A DNA stretch of 64,000 nt, from contig UQLN01000005.1 of assembly GCA_900541965.1 (NCBI GenBank), positions 1 to 64,000 on the forward strand, written 5' to 3'. A program made the position numbers and the translations under genes. The notes under the pieces were generated by a model. That model was not told the DNA's origin and searched no databases. It saw only the letters and a list, made by a program, of their open reading frames with translations. Positions within the stretch are counted from its first letter, which is position 1. Each line of letters begins with the position of its first letter. Of this stretch, positions 31,401 through 41,614 are shown in pieces. This stretch comes from an uncultured Parabacteroides sp. Lineage in GTDB: Bacteria > Bacteroidota > Bacteroidia > Bacteroidales > Tannerellaceae.

Positions 31401-31908
31401 AATCAACCATCATACTATCATTTTTTTATTAAATGTCATTTAATCAGTATATTACGCTATGATAGTTCCCTTTTTGACTGTCATAGCATCTATCATAACT
31501 GTCATTTTATATTAAGATATCATATCTATGTTTTTTAATCGATATACTGTTATATATTAATAGTATAACGACTAAACCTTCTTTGCACCCGGGTGTTGGA
31601 AGTATGAACACCCGGGTGTTCGTATCATCCAGACGGGGGTGTGAAATGTCTTTATACCTGCATTCCGACAACAAAAGTAAGTGCCCCCGTAAAATAATAG
31701 AGCAGCCTTTAAATAAATAGTATAGAGATGTATTGAATAAATATAGTAAGCTCTTTATAACTACTTCTTCTTTGCAGTGAAAAGAACGATATTTTAGGGA
31801 AAAAATCACATTATGATGGTTATAATGATAGTTCAAAAAACGACTATCATAATATATAACATTGATTCTTTGATGGTTAGCAAAGATATGATAGTATGAT
31901 AGTTGATT
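31401..31908. repeat. Inverted-repeat-bounded 508-bp segment (MITE-like candidate)
   Basis: The left end starts AATCAACCATCATACTATCA; the right end read inward on the other strand starts AATCAACTATCATACTATCA. The two agree over 21 bp but for one base. Inside, shorter CTATCAT copies recur near both ends (31482-31500, 31815-31850). No transposase frame and no clear target duplication are visible, so a regulator-binding array is an equal possibility. Confidence 0.5.
31586..31643. promoter_or_regulatory. Tandem CACCCGGGTGTT palindromes
   Basis: CACCCGGGTGTT at 31586-31597 and 31609-31620, exactly 23 bp apart, and a degenerate third copy ACGGGGGTGTG at 31633-31643. Each core CACCCGGGTG is a perfect palindrome, GC-rich within very AT-rich DNA. 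Looks like a binding array for a dimeric regulator; which susC it serves is unknown. Confidence 0.5.
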
Positions 31909-32261
31909 AGTGAATAACTTTATATAGATATGTCGTATATATGCTATCAGTGCATTTTTCTGTCATCACTTCGTTAAAATCCATATATTGCGTAATTTTA
32001 TATTTTGATTATATATATTATATGTATTCAAAAAAGGTGAATTTCAGATTTGCTCATTGAATATCATTTTATAAAGGATGCTGGAATATCCTGATTGTTT
32101 CATTTTCGACCATAGAAAGTCATGGATATTTTAGATATCAATGTTTATTTTTAATTATAACTTCATTTTTTTATAAATATATGCACTGAATTAAAATATT
32201 TTTATATAAATTGCGCCGTGTCTAAAAACAAAGCTGTTATAATTAATTTAAAAATGTGTTT

Positions 32262-35249
32262 ATGGAAAGGAAATTAGTGTTGTTGTTGGTCTACCTATTA
32301 GTAGGTATAGGCATTTTGACGGCTCAAACCTCCCAGGTAACAGGTATGGTGAAATCTTCAGAAGATGGATTGCCTATTATTGGAGCCACAGTATTGATAC
32401 AAGGAACGTCACAGGGAACTGTAACTGATGCAGATGGTAAGTTTGTTATCACAAATGTACCAAGTTCTGCAAAGACTCTGATGATTTCATTTGTTGGAAT
32501 GATAACTCAGGAAGTGCAAATAAAACCTGGGTTTATGACGATAACCTTAAGTGGTGATAATAGAATTCTGGATGAAGTTGTTGTTGTAGGTTATGGAACA
32601 ACACGCCGTGAAGCTAAGACCGGCTCTATTGTGTCTGTAAAGAGTGATGAACTTGCAGAGTTGTCTGCTACATCATTTGATAAAATGTTGTCAGGTAAAA
32701 TGGCGGGTGTGCAGATTACTTCCAATACCGGTCAGCCTGGTGGAAATTCACAAATACGTATTCGTGGTATCAGTTCTATCAACGCCAAGAACGATCCGTT
32801 GTATGTAGTGGATGGTGTAGCTGTAATGTCCGGAGACCAGAGCTACTTTACCAACAGTAACAACGCGATAGCTATGATTAACCCGAATGATATCGAAAGT
32901 ATTACTGTTTTGAAAGATGCCGCAGCTGCTTCCGTTTATGGTTCTCGTGCAGCTAATGGGGTAATCTTGGTTACTACAAAATCAGGAAAAGAAGGAAAAA
33001 GCCGTTTTACAGCCCGTGCTAAATTCGGTTTCTCCAATTTGGCAAATGATAATGATTTCGGATATATGAACGGTGAAGAATTATTAAGCTACCGTCGTCA
33101 GGCTGTAAGAAATGCAGGCTATGATCCGGATGATCCAAATGCAATGAAAGGTGCTTATTATTTCCCGGAAAGTATTTTACAGCGTCAAATGACAGATTGG
33201 ATTAAGCTGTTAACACGTACAGGTAAAACTCAGGAATATGAAATTTCAGCAACCGGAGGAAGTAATAAAACTTCATATTTCAGTTCTTTCTCTTATCATA
33301 AAACAGAAGGTATTTTTGAAGGTGTCGATTTCCAAAGAATGCAAGGTCGTGTGAATGTAGATCATGAGTTGAATAAATATTTGAAGACAGGTGTTCGTAT
33401 CAATGTAGGTTATATGAATAACAATGACGTGCCGATGCAGTCTTTGTACTATGCAAACCCAATGTGGGGTGGTGCTATTCTTCAGCCTTGGACTCCTCTA
33501 TATAATGAAGATGGATCATATAATATGAAGATGTCTGAAAATGGTAATACAAACCCTGTGGCTACTTCTATTTATGATAAACAATGGGAAAAACAATATC
33601 GTTTTAACGGTAGTATGTATTTGCAGTGGACTCCGATTAAAGGATTGGTTATCAAAACGACTAATGCTGCAGAAATGAACTTCACAGAAGGTTTGCGTTA
33701 TTGGGATGCCATTACCAATTCTGGTGTAGCTACTTACCAGGGCTCAAACCGTCAGTATCGTTTACTTACTACGTCAAATACAATTACTTATGAAAATAAG
33801 TTCCTCGAAGACCATAACTATCGTGTGTTAGTTGGTCAGGAAGCCACTCATCAGACAAACCATTATACTTATATCTCTGCAAGAAATGTAGACCCGGCTA
33901 TTCCTTATCCAAATACTGCTCCGGACGGTGAAACTTCCGCAGAATATGGAATTTATACCAATACATTGATGTCATTCTTCGGTATATTGGATTATAATTA
34001 TGCCGGCCGGTATTACTTACAGGCGTCTGTCCGTGGTGATGGTAGCTCTCGTTTCGGTAAAAACAGTGTTTGGGGAGCATTCTATTCTATCGGTGCTTCT
34101 TGGAATGCACATAATGAAGCCTTTATGGAAGATGTGGATTGGGTGGATTTGCTGAAAGTACGTGCCAGCTATGGTGTGAACGGTAATAATAATATAGATG
34201 ATTACAAGCAGTACGCAGTATACGTACCTTCTACTTATAACGGTTACCCGGGGTATCGTCCTTCTACTCCCGTTAATGATGATTTGTCATGGGAAAGAAA
34301 TGGTGCTTGGAATATCGGTGTAGATTATAGTTTCTTGCAACGTTTTAGCGGTAGTATTGATTTTTATTCCCGTAAAACAACAGATATGTTGCTCGACAGA
34401 CCTTTGTCCAGTACCTCCGGATTTACAAAACAGATGCAGAACGTAGGTTCTTTGCGTAATAGTGGTTTTGAATTCCAGTTTGATGCAAATATTATTAATA
34501 CGAAAGCTGTGCAATGGAATGCGGGTATTAACCTTTCTACCAATAAGAGTAAAATTCTTGATTTGGATGGCGACGAAATGATTGCTAACGCTGATTATAG
34601 TGCACTTCGACATATCAAGGGGGAAAGATTGTTTAGCTTCTATTTACGTGAATATGCCGGTGTAAATCCGGATAACGGTGAAGCTCTTTGGGTAGCGGAA
34701 GATGGTTCTATTACAAATAACTTTAACAAAGCTCGTTATATCAACGCCGGCAGTCCTGAACCTACAGTTACAGGTGGTTTACATACGGATATAACTTGGA
34801 ACGGTATTTCTTTGGGCGTTCAGTTTGAAGGTAAATTCGGTAATAAAGTCCTGATATTCGAAAACCGTTATTCTCATTCTGATGGAAATCAGATGGCAAT
34901 GAATCAGGCTAAGAGTGCATTGAATTACTGGAAACAGCCGGGTGACACAGATTGTAATCCGAAACCGGTAGCAGGTAATACCAGCAGTTCTTATGATGGA
35001 TATTCAACCCGTTTCCTTGAAAATGGCAGCTATGTACGTATTAAAGACATTACATTATCTTATACATTACCTAAGAAATGGTTGAATCCGATAGGATTGA
35101 ACAACCTGAAGGTTTATGCGAGCGGTTCGAATGTTTATACATTCCATAATGTTGATTTCTGGGATCCTGAACGTGGTGTTGAAGGTGTTGGCAATGGTAT
35201 TTATCCGATGACCCGTTCATTCGTGTTTGGTATTGATTTGTCATTTTAA
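32262..35249 (+). CDS. SusC/RagA family TonB-dependent outer-membrane receptor
   Basis: About 995 aa from the ATG at 32262 (MERKLVLLLVYLLVGIGILT, a signal peptide ending near AQT); a GTG two codons earlier is less likely. Order: carboxypeptidase-regulatory-like domain (about 25-100, 'GLPIIGATVLIQGTSQGTVT'), TonB-box region 'LDEVVVVGYGT', plug domain (about 110-230, 'VLKDAAAASVYGSRAANGVI') and a 22-strand-type barrel ending in 'FVFGIDLSF' with terminal Phe. It imports glycans or peptides with its SusD partner 22 bp downstream. Substrate cannot be read from the sequence; no sigma/anti-sigma pair adjoins. Confidence 0.93.
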   Translation: MERKLVLLLVYLLVGIGILTAQTSQVTGMVKSSEDGLPIIGATVLIQGTSQGTVTDADGKFVITNVPSSAKTLMISFVGMITQEVQIKPGFMTITLSGDNRILDEVVVVGYGTTRREAKTGSIVSVKSDELAELSATSFDKMLSGKMAGVQITSNTGQPGGNSQIRIRGISSINAKNDPLYVVDGVAVMSGDQSYFTNSNNAIAMINPNDIESITVLKDAAAASVYGSRAANGVILVTTKSGKEGKSRFTARAKFGFSNLANDNDFGYMNGEELLSYRRQAVRNAGYDPDDPNAMKGAYYFPESILQRQMTDWIKLLTRTGKTQEYEISATGGSNKTSYFSSFSYHKTEGIFEGVDFQRMQGRVNVDHELNKYLKTGVRINVGYMNNNDVPMQSLYYANPMWGGAILQPWTPLYNEDGSYNMKMSENGNTNPVATSIYDKQWEKQYRFNGSMYLQWTPIKGLVIKTTNAAEMNFTEGLRYWDAITNSGVATYQGSNRQYRLLTTSNTITYENKFLEDHNYRVLVGQEATHQTNHYTYISARNVDPAIPYPNTAPDGETSAEYGIYTNTLMSFFGILDYNYAGRYYLQASVRGDGSSRFGKNSVWGAFYSIGASWNAHNEAFMEDVDWVDLLKVRASYGVNGNNNIDDYKQYAVYVPSTYNGYPGYRPSTPVNDDLSWERNGAWNIGVDYSFLQRFSGSIDFYSRKTTDMLLDRPLSSTSGFTKQMQNVGSLRNSGFEFQFDANIINTKAVQWNAGINLSTNKSKILDLDGDEMIANADYSALRHIKGERLFSFYLREYAGVNPDNGEALWVAEDGSITNNFNKARYINAGSPEPTVTGGLHTDITWNGISLGVQFEGKFGNKVLIFENRYSHSDGNQMAMNQAKSALNYWKQPGDTDCNPKPVAGNTSSSYDGYSTRFLENGSYVRIKDITLSYTLPKKWLNPIGLNNLKVYASGSNVYTFHNVDFWDPERGVEGVGNGIYPMTRSFVFGIDLSF

Positions 35250-35271
35250 TTAACTTAACGAATAAGAGTAT

Positions 35272-36699
35272 ATGAAAAATATATTGATATATGGTTTAAC
35301 AGCTTTGGCAATAGGCTGTGTTTCCTGTAATGATTTTTTGACAGAGGAACCGGTTGTTAAATTGAAAACAGAAACCATGTTGTCTAATTATGATGGTTTG
35401 AGGAAAGCTACTCAAGGTGCTTATACTTATCTGTATGACGGTACATGGTATGGTTCGGAATTTGTTCTGAGTTGTGAATTGAGATCCGGTAATGCAAAGA
35501 ACCCTACTAATACGAATTTTACTTCAGGACGTTTGACGAAAGAATATAGTTGGAACTATGTTCCGAGCTCGACTTCCAATTTGTGGAATTATGCTTATTA
35601 TACAATTGCAGCAGCCAATAATGTGCTTAATAATGCAGATGGCAAAGAATCTACGGACGTGACAACCCAGGATTTGAATAATTTGAAAGCAGAATGTTTA
35701 TTCTTGCGTGCTTTAAGTTATTTCGATTTAGTTCGTACTTATTCACAGCCTTATACCTATGAACCGAACAGTTTGGGTGTTCCTCTTGTCTATGTTACAG
35801 AAAACGGACTGCCTGCACGTAATACGGTGAAAGAAGTATACGACCAGGTTGAGAAAGACTTGCTGAATGCGGAAACATTGATAACTTCCGGTCGATATAA
35901 CCGTTCTGAAATAACAGATTCATTTGCAGTGGCAAGTAAACCGGCTATTCAGGCGTTGTTGTCAAGAGTTTATTTATACATGGGCGAATGGCAGAAATCA
36001 GCAGACTATGCAACTAAAGTGATAAACGATTATCATTTTACACTGTATACGAAGGAAGAGTTTACTAAATTCTGGGGACGGGAAGTTGCAGAAGATGGTA
36101 AAGAAGTGATTTTTGAAGTTTATGGTTCTTTGAATAATGAATACAATGAATATTGGGAAGAAATTTCCTGGATGACGAATCCGGATGGTTATGCAGATGC
36201 CGCATCCAGTGCTGATTTGCGCGATCTTTATGAACCGGGAGATGTGCGTGGTACATTATTTAAGAATCATGAAAATGCGAAAGATCATTATTGGACAACA
36301 AAGTATCCGGGAAAAAACAATAACAGACCGACCGCTAATAATATCATCGTACTTCGTTTGGCTGAAATGTATTTGAACCGTGCGGAAGCAATTGTTCGTG
36401 GTGCTACAGTTGCAGGTGTTACTGCTGCTAGTGATTTGTTGCAAATCACATCAAATCGTGGTGCATCTACAGTTCCTGCAACATTGGAAAATATATTGTT
36501 GGAACGTCGCAAAGAGTTGGCATTTGAAGGTCACTTGATTTATGATATGGCAAGAACCGGTACTGCTCTTCACCGTGTGGATTATCAGGGCTCTGCTACT
36601 GCAAAAGACATACCTTTCCCGGATTACAGATGGGCATTGCCTATTCCGAAACGTGAAATGGATGCCAACCCGAATATGGTACAAAATCCTGAATATTAA
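35272..36699 (+). CDS. SusD/RagB family nutrient-binding lipoprotein
   Basis: A 475-aa surface lipoprotein, partner of the upstream SusC. Lipobox 'AIGCVSCNDFL' at the N-terminus, then TPR-like helices typical of the family ('NLKAECLFLRALSYFDLVRT', 'AIQALLSRVYLYMGEWQKSA') and the C-terminal signature 'ERRKELAFEGHLIYDMARTG' with 'YRWALPIPKREMDANPNMVQ'. It forms the lid over the SusC barrel. The terminator at 36706-36755 closes the pair. Confidence 0.94.
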   Translation: MKNILIYGLTALAIGCVSCNDFLTEEPVVKLKTETMLSNYDGLRKATQGAYTYLYDGTWYGSEFVLSCELRSGNAKNPTNTNFTSGRLTKEYSWNYVPSSTSNLWNYAYYTIAAANNVLNNADGKESTDVTTQDLNNLKAECLFLRALSYFDLVRTYSQPYTYEPNSLGVPLVYVTENGLPARNTVKEVYDQVEKDLLNAETLITSGRYNRSEITDSFAVASKPAIQALLSRVYLYMGEWQKSADYATKVINDYHFTLYTKEEFTKFWGREVAEDGKEVIFEVYGSLNNEYNEYWEEISWMTNPDGYADAASSADLRDLYEPGDVRGTLFKNHENAKDHYWTTKYPGKNNNRPTANNIIVLRLAEMYLNRAEAIVRGATVAGVTAASDLLQITSNRGASTVPATLENILLERRKELAFEGHLIYDMARTGTALHRVDYQGSATAKDIPFPDYRWALPIPKREMDANPNMVQNPEY

Positions 36700-36705
36700 T
36701 TTTAC

Positions 36706-36755
36706 AAGAAGGCTTACATTTTCCGTTATCCGGGAAGGTAAGCCTTCTTATTTAT
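36706..36755 (+). terminator. Terminator after susCD
   Basis: A perfect 12-bp stem AAGAAGGCTTAC (36706-36717) with GTAAGCCTTCTT (36738-36749), followed by ATTTAT. It separates susCD from the gene at 36763, only 8 bp before that start, so partial read-through is possible. Confidence 0.7.
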
Positions 36756-36762
36756 AAAACAT

Positions 36763-37458
36763 ATGAATATGAAGTCAATCATTCGGTTTTTATTTTGTTT
36801 CATATGGATGTCGTATGTTACTGTTTCAACGGCTTTGGCTTATACTCCGACAACAAAGTGGCCTTATTTGTATGAGAATTTTCAAGAGGGGGTGGTCTTT
36901 TTTTCCCAGGGTGAAAAAACAAGCCATCTTAAATTGAACATACATCTTCAGAATGCCACACTTCATCATCTGGACGGAGATAATATTATTCAGGTAAACC
37001 CTTCACGTATAACAAAAGTAGAAATAGGAAACGATACTTTTATCTATATGAACGGGGTTCTTGTCCAGATAATAAAATCAGAGAATGATCATATGCTGGT
37101 GAAGCTTGTAAAGGCTGATTTTAAGGCCTTGACAAAAGGTGGAACCGGAGCCTATGGCATGACGACAGAAGTTTCTGCTACAGACGACTTAAGTTCATTT
37201 CGATTAGGAGAAGGTAGCACTACAAACCTAAACTATAGTCAAATGAAATTGGAACAGAGTGATGGCAAAGAATTGCCTTTAATTAAAGAATACTATTTTA
37301 TTTTAGGAGATAAAATTATTGAGGCAACCCGGAAAGATGTAACAAAATCGCTTACGGAAGCGGGGCAGGCACAATTAAAAGCCTTTATTAAACAGCATAA
37401 AATAAAATGGAAAGACGAGTCCGGTTTGATTAAACTATTGGATTTCTATAAGAGATAA
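36763..37458 (+). CDS. Secreted protein of unknown function
   Basis: A 231-aa protein with a signal peptide (SIIRFLFCFIWMSYVTVSTA ending near LAYT). The mature part is beta-rich (NIHLQNATLHHLDGDNIIQV; SRITKVEIGNDTFIYMNGVL) with a helical end (LTEAGQAQLKAFIKQHKIKW). It lacks a lipobox and is probably periplasmic. It directly follows susCD behind a hairpin and may belong to the same regulon. Family not recognised. Confidence 0.72.
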   Translation: MNMKSIIRFLFCFIWMSYVTVSTALAYTPTTKWPYLYENFQEGVVFFSQGEKTSHLKLNIHLQNATLHHLDGDNIIQVNPSRITKVEIGNDTFIYMNGVLVQIIKSENDHMLVKLVKADFKALTKGGTGAYGMTTEVSATDDLSSFRLGEGSTTNLNYSQMKLEQSDGKELPLIKEYYFILGDKIIEATRKDVTKSLTEAGQAQLKAFIKQHKIKWKDESGLIKLLDFYKR

Positions 37459-37500
37459 AAATATTTCCAGTCTTAAATAGACACACACACTTAGACTTAA

Positions 37501-37540
37501 GGCCAGGATTTGTAGTGATTACAAAGCCTGGCCGTTTTTT
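37501..37540. terminator. Strong hairpin terminator between convergent genes
   Basis: GGCCAGG (37501-37507) pairs with CCTGGCC (37527-37533), with an inner TTTGTA/TACAAA stem, followed by GTTTTTTG. It serves the rightward gene ending at 37458 and may also stop the leftward gene whose stop is at 37547. Confidence 0.85.
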
Positions 37541-37546
37541 GTATGT

Positions 37547-38659
37547 CTATTTCTTAACCTGATAAGATTGGTGGATTGCCTTGTCAAATGCAGCCCAATG
37601 TTCATCCGTCATACTGTTAGGAGTGAACAGGCAAACACCGGCAGCACCGCTTTCCATAGAGCCTTTTACCGCTTCTTCTATTTCAGAAGGCAACAGACCA
37701 TGGCCTTCCGGGTCTTTAATCTGGGCTTTGTTTTTCCAATCATGGCAGATGAATAAACCGCTGTAAACCGGTTTTTCTCCGTTCACGGAATTTACTTCTT
37801 CCTCAACAACTTTCCCAACCCATTCAGGACCTTCTAAGTAAAAGTCGTTATAGTTCATTGGGAATATAGCATCTATATTCCATTTGTTCCATTCCTGGCG
37901 TACCATCTTTTTTGCATATGAGTCCGGACCAGGGAATACTGCAGCACTGATTTTTTTGCCTTTTGCATGTACGGAATCCGCAATACGGTTTACCAGTTTG
38001 GTAATCAGGTCACAACGGAACTGTGCCCATTCTTTGCATTTGGAAGGATCTTCCACGCTTTTAATATCGATACCTGTCGCAGCTTTAAAATCTGCAACGC
38101 ATTTGTCGCAATAGCAATAATCGGCTACAGGATATTCTTCATTCATAACAAGCCCGTACTTATCCCATAAGCCGCGAGCCAGTATAACGTCTACGAAACG
38201 GATATAATCGAGATGTACATAATCGACTTCGGGAATATCTGCAACTTTCCCATACATGTCAACCAAATAGTTGGCAACCTCTTCACGATTGGGACACATG
38301 AATTTGTAGTAAGGTACATAAGCCTGTACGTTGTAGGCGGATTCACCGTTACGGTTTACAGCATACCAGGTGGAATCCACATCACCCTGGACCATTGCCG
38401 GTATCCATCCGTGATATTCCAATCCGTTTGCATGGGCTACTTTAGCAGCACGGCGATGTTTTTCCACATCATGTCCGGCGTTATAACAAACACCATCCAG
38501 TCCGTGCGCTTTCCATTTGCTGAAATCAGCCTGTAAAGTCTCTTCTGTGGTATTTTGTCCTTCGCCTTGCCATCCGTAAGCTTTGATTTTTGTTTCCGGC
38601 GTTTTCGTACAGGCAACCATCAGGGAGATTGTCGTAAAAGCAAGTAATAATTTGTTCAT
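37547..38659 (-). CDS. Lipoprotein of glycoside hydrolase-like (GHL10/family-10-like) fold
   Basis: About 370 aa from the ATG at 38659 (MNKLLLAFTTISLMVACTKT), giving a proper lipobox LMVAC. The mature protein reads as a TIM barrel: 'AHGLDGVCYNAGHDVEKHRR', 'HANGLEYHGWIPAMVQG', 'IPEVDYVHLDYIRFVDVILA' and 'KGKKISAAVFPGPDSYAKKM'. The 'DYVHLDYIRF' strand is typical of GHL10 glycosidase-like proteins. Probable glycan hydrolase on the surface or in the periplasm; substrate unknown. It lies leftward of gcvP, probably a separate transcript. Confidence 0.72.
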   Translation of the reverse strand: MNKLLLAFTTISLMVACTKTPETKIKAYGWQGEGQNTTEETLQADFSKWKAHGLDGVCYNAGHDVEKHRRAAKVAHANGLEYHGWIPAMVQGDVDSTWYAVNRNGESAYNVQAYVPYYKFMCPNREEVANYLVDMYGKVADIPEVDYVHLDYIRFVDVILARGLWDKYGLVMNEEYPVADYCYCDKCVADFKAATGIDIKSVEDPSKCKEWAQFRCDLITKLVNRIADSVHAKGKKISAAVFPGPDSYAKKMVRQEWNKWNIDAIFPMNYNDFYLEGPEWVGKVVEEEVNSVNGEKPVYSGLFICHDWKNKAQIKDPEGHGLLPSEIEEAVKGSMESGAAGVCLFTPNSMTDEHWAAFDKAIHQSYQVKK

Positions 38660-38747
38660 TGGAGATTTTTTATATGTGTTTTTTAGATGTTTCAAAGAAA
38701 AGAGAGACGCTATGCTACCATAACGTCTCTCTGTATAAATAGGAATA

Positions 38748-41600
38748 TTACAGTTCGCAGGCGCAAAGAGAAGGTATCAGGTTGCGATCGCCATATGCGT
38801 TGTCTACGCGGGCGACATTAATCCAGAATTTACCTTCATGCAGCCATTCCAATGGGAAGGCGGCTTTACTGCGAGGATATTCATGTTTCCATTCATCGGC
38901 AGTGATTTCGTATTCAGGATGAGGAGCATTTTTCAGCACGTTATCTTCTTTAGAAGCTTTACCTTCTTCTACCTCTTTGATTTCCTTCCAGATACATTCC
39001 AATACCTCAACAAAACGGTCAAGTTCCGCTTTGCTTTCGCTTTCAGTCGGTTCTACCATTAAAGTACCATGAACCGGGAATGAAAGAGTAGGTGCATGAT
39101 AGCCGAAATCCATCAGACGTTTTGCTACATCACCTTCATCGATACCGGAACGTTCTTTAATTGTACGGCATTCCAGTATAAGTTCGTGACCTACGCGGCC
39201 TGTAGCACCTGTATAAACGATACCATATGTATCTTTCAGCTTAGCAGCCAGATAATTGGCATTCAGGATAGCTGTTTTTGTAACAGTTTCCAGTCCTTCC
39301 GCACCTAGCATACGAATGTAAGCATAGGTAATCGGTAAGATACCTGCACTGCCATAAGGAGCGGCAGACACTGTATTCAAATCGCTACCCCATGCTACCG
39401 GATGAGAAGGCAGGAACGGAACCAGATGAGCGGCTACGCAAATCGGACCTACACCGGGACCACCACCACCGTGAGGAGAAGCAAATGTTTTGTGAAGGTT
39501 CAGGTGACAAACGTCGGCACCAATTGTGCCCGGATTTGTCAAACCGACCTGTGCATTCATATTGGCACCGTCCATATAAACTTGTCCGCCACATGCATGA
39601 ACAATATCACACATCTCTTTGATGTCTACTTCAAAAATACCGTGAGTAGATGGATAAGTAATCATGGTAGCTGCAAGATTATCCTTGTTTGCTTCTGCTT
39701 TTTCGCGGAAGTCAGCCAGGTCGATATTACCATTGTCATCACATTTAACTGTTACAGTAGAGAAACCGCACTGGATAGCACTTGCCGGATTTGTACCGTG
39801 TGCAGATGACGGTAAAAGGACGATACTACGATGTCCCTGACCGATACTTTCCAGATAAGTACGGATTACACGTAAACCGGTATATTCTCCGGCGGCACCT
39901 GAGTTCGGCTGTAAAGTAACCCCCTTAAATCCTGTGATTTCAGCCAGATAGCAGCATAGGTTTTCAATCAGTTCTTTATATCCTTCAACTTGTTCTTCCG
40001 GAGCATACGGATGGATGTTCTGGAATTCCGGACGGCTCAACGGCAGCATTTCAGATGCAGCATTCAGTTTCATTGTACAAGAACCCAAAGAAATCATGGA
40101 CTGAGCTAATGAAATATCTTTGCGCCCCAAACGAGTGATATAGCGCATCAATTCAGTTTCCGTATGGTATTTTTTGAATACGTCTTCCTGTAAGAAATCA
40201 GATGTACGCGCAAATTTCGCATCAAAATAAGTTTTTTCAGGAACGGCTTCTTTCAGCATATAATCTTTACCGGCGGCACCTGCAAAGATATATAGCAATA
40301 CGCCTATGTCGGTAGGCTGTGTTGTTTCGTCTACACTGATACCAACCTGTCCGCCTTCAAAGTAGCGCAGATTCACTTTACATTCCAATGCAATTTCACG
40401 CAAAGCATTAATGGACACATGAGACGGCAGTTCGATTTTCAGGGTATCGAAATAATCTTTGTTGAGCTGTCTGTAACCCAGTTTTTCAAGTTCGGAAGCC
40501 AGGAAACCGGCAGAAGCATGGATACGCCCTGCTATGTTCTTCAGTCCTTCCGCACCATGGTATACAGCATAGAAACCTGCCATGGTAGCCAATAAAGCCT
40601 GAGCCGTACAAATATTGGAAGTTGCTTTTTCACGTTTGATGTGCTGTTCGCGGGTTTGCAGAGCTAAGCGGTAAGCAGCATGCCCGTAAGCATCTTTGGA
40701 GATACCGATAATACGTCCCGGAATCGTACGTTTATAATCCGCTTTAGTTGCGAAAAAGGCTGCGGACGGACCTCCGTAAAACATTGGGATACCGAATCGT
40801 TGGCTGCTTCCGAATACAACATCTGCACCCCATTCTCCCGGAGGTGTAAGCAATACCAGGCTCATCAGGTCTGCTGCAACAGCAACACGGGTTTCGTTCG
40901 CATTTGCGCGAGAGATAAATTCTTTATAATCTTCAATAGAACCGTCAGCATTCGGATATTGTACAATAGCACCGAATACTTCCGGTGTGAATTCAAATGT
41001 CTTATAGTTACCAACAACCACCTTGATACCCTGGGGAACCATGCGTGTGTTGATTACTGCCAAAGTGGAAGCAAATACATTTTCGTCTACAAATAATACA
41101 TTGGCTCCGGCTTTTGCCTGTGCACGGCTCCGGCTTCCGAAGAACATCGTTGCAGCTTCGGCGGCGGCAGTTGCTTCATCCAGCAATGAGCAGTTTGCAA
41201 GAGGCAGTCCTGTCAGTTCACAAATAACAGTCTGGAAATTCAGTAACGCTTCCAGACGTCCTTGCGAGATTTCAGCCTGATAAGGAGTATAAGAAGTATA
41301 CCAGACCGGGTTTTCAAAAACATTACGCTGGATAGGAGCCGGGCAAACAGTGTCGTACCATCCCATTCCAATGTAGGAAGTAAATACTTCGTTTTTTGAA
41401 GCCAGTTCGGCAATGTGTTCTGCGAACTCACGTTCAGTCATGGGTTCAGGAAGATTCAAAGGCTCTTTTAAGCGGATGTTCGACGGAATTGTCTGGTTAA
41501 TCAATTCGTCTACCGATTCCACGCCAATAGCTTGCAACATAGAAGGAATATCTTCTGTTGCGATGCCTACATGACGGTTTACAAATTTATTTGTATCCAT
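38748..41600 (-). CDS. gcvP: Glycine dehydrogenase (decarboxylating), P protein
   Basis: A 950-aa single-chain P protein of the glycine cleavage system, which decarboxylates glycine and loads aminomethyl onto the H protein lipoyl arm. The PLP-binding lysine is in 'HLNLHKTFASPHGGGGPGVG'. Other hallmarks are 'YTPYQAEISQGRLEALLNFQ', 'SCTMKLNAASEMLPLSRPEF' and 'MYYGGPSAAFFA'-like glycine loops. Length matches the fused alpha/beta form of Bacteroidetes and E. coli. The gcvT and gcvH partners are not in the window. Cytoplasmic. Confidence 0.97.
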   Translation of the reverse strand: MDTNKFVNRHVGIATEDIPSMLQAIGVESVDELINQTIPSNIRLKEPLNLPEPMTEREFAEHIAELASKNEVFTSYIGMGWYDTVCPAPIQRNVFENPVWYTSYTPYQAEISQGRLEALLNFQTVICELTGLPLANCSLLDEATAAAEAATMFFGSRSRAQAKAGANVLFVDENVFASTLAVINTRMVPQGIKVVVGNYKTFEFTPEVFGAIVQYPNADGSIEDYKEFISRANANETRVAVAADLMSLVLLTPPGEWGADVVFGSSQRFGIPMFYGGPSAAFFATKADYKRTIPGRIIGISKDAYGHAAYRLALQTREQHIKREKATSNICTAQALLATMAGFYAVYHGAEGLKNIAGRIHASAGFLASELEKLGYRQLNKDYFDTLKIELPSHVSINALREIALECKVNLRYFEGGQVGISVDETTQPTDIGVLLYIFAGAAGKDYMLKEAVPEKTYFDAKFARTSDFLQEDVFKKYHTETELMRYITRLGRKDISLAQSMISLGSCTMKLNAASEMLPLSRPEFQNIHPYAPEEQVEGYKELIENLCCYLAEITGFKGVTLQPNSGAAGEYTGLRVIRTYLESIGQGHRSIVLLPSSAHGTNPASAIQCGFSTVTVKCDDNGNIDLADFREKAEANKDNLAATMITYPSTHGIFEVDIKEMCDIVHACGGQVYMDGANMNAQVGLTNPGTIGADVCHLNLHKTFASPHGGGGPGVGPICVAAHLVPFLPSHPVAWGSDLNTVSAAPYGSAGILPITYAYIRMLGAEGLETVTKTAILNANYLAAKLKDTYGIVYTGATGRVGHELILECRTIKERSGIDEGDVAKRLMDFGYHAPTLSFPVHGTLMVEPTESESKAELDRFVEVLECIWKEIKEVEEGKASKEDNVLKNAPHPEYEITADEWKHEYPRSKAAFPLEWLHEGKFWINVARVDNAYGDRNLIPSLCACEL

Positions 41601-41614
41601 AATATTAATGTAGT

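Larger units (their letters stand above)
30802..32261. other. AT-rich intergenic region between divergent susC genes
   Basis: About 1.46 kb without a credible gene. It holds near-perfect 21-bp inverted repeats at 31401-31421 and 31888-31908, several further TATGATAG/CTATCATA copies between them, and two CACCCGGGTG palindromes (31586-31618). A 109-codon frame on the minus strand lacks protein-like composition. Probably regulatory DNA and possibly a small degenerate element. Confidence 0.6.

Noticed and set aside
31507..31836. 109-codon minus-strand frame in the susC spacer
   Set aside because: Composition is not protein-like (AT-driven residues), it crosses the palindromic array, and there is no promoter or neighbour support.
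39385..41431. Several frames of 60-140 codons inside gcvP
   Set aside because: All lie in other frames of an unambiguous, full-length gcvP.
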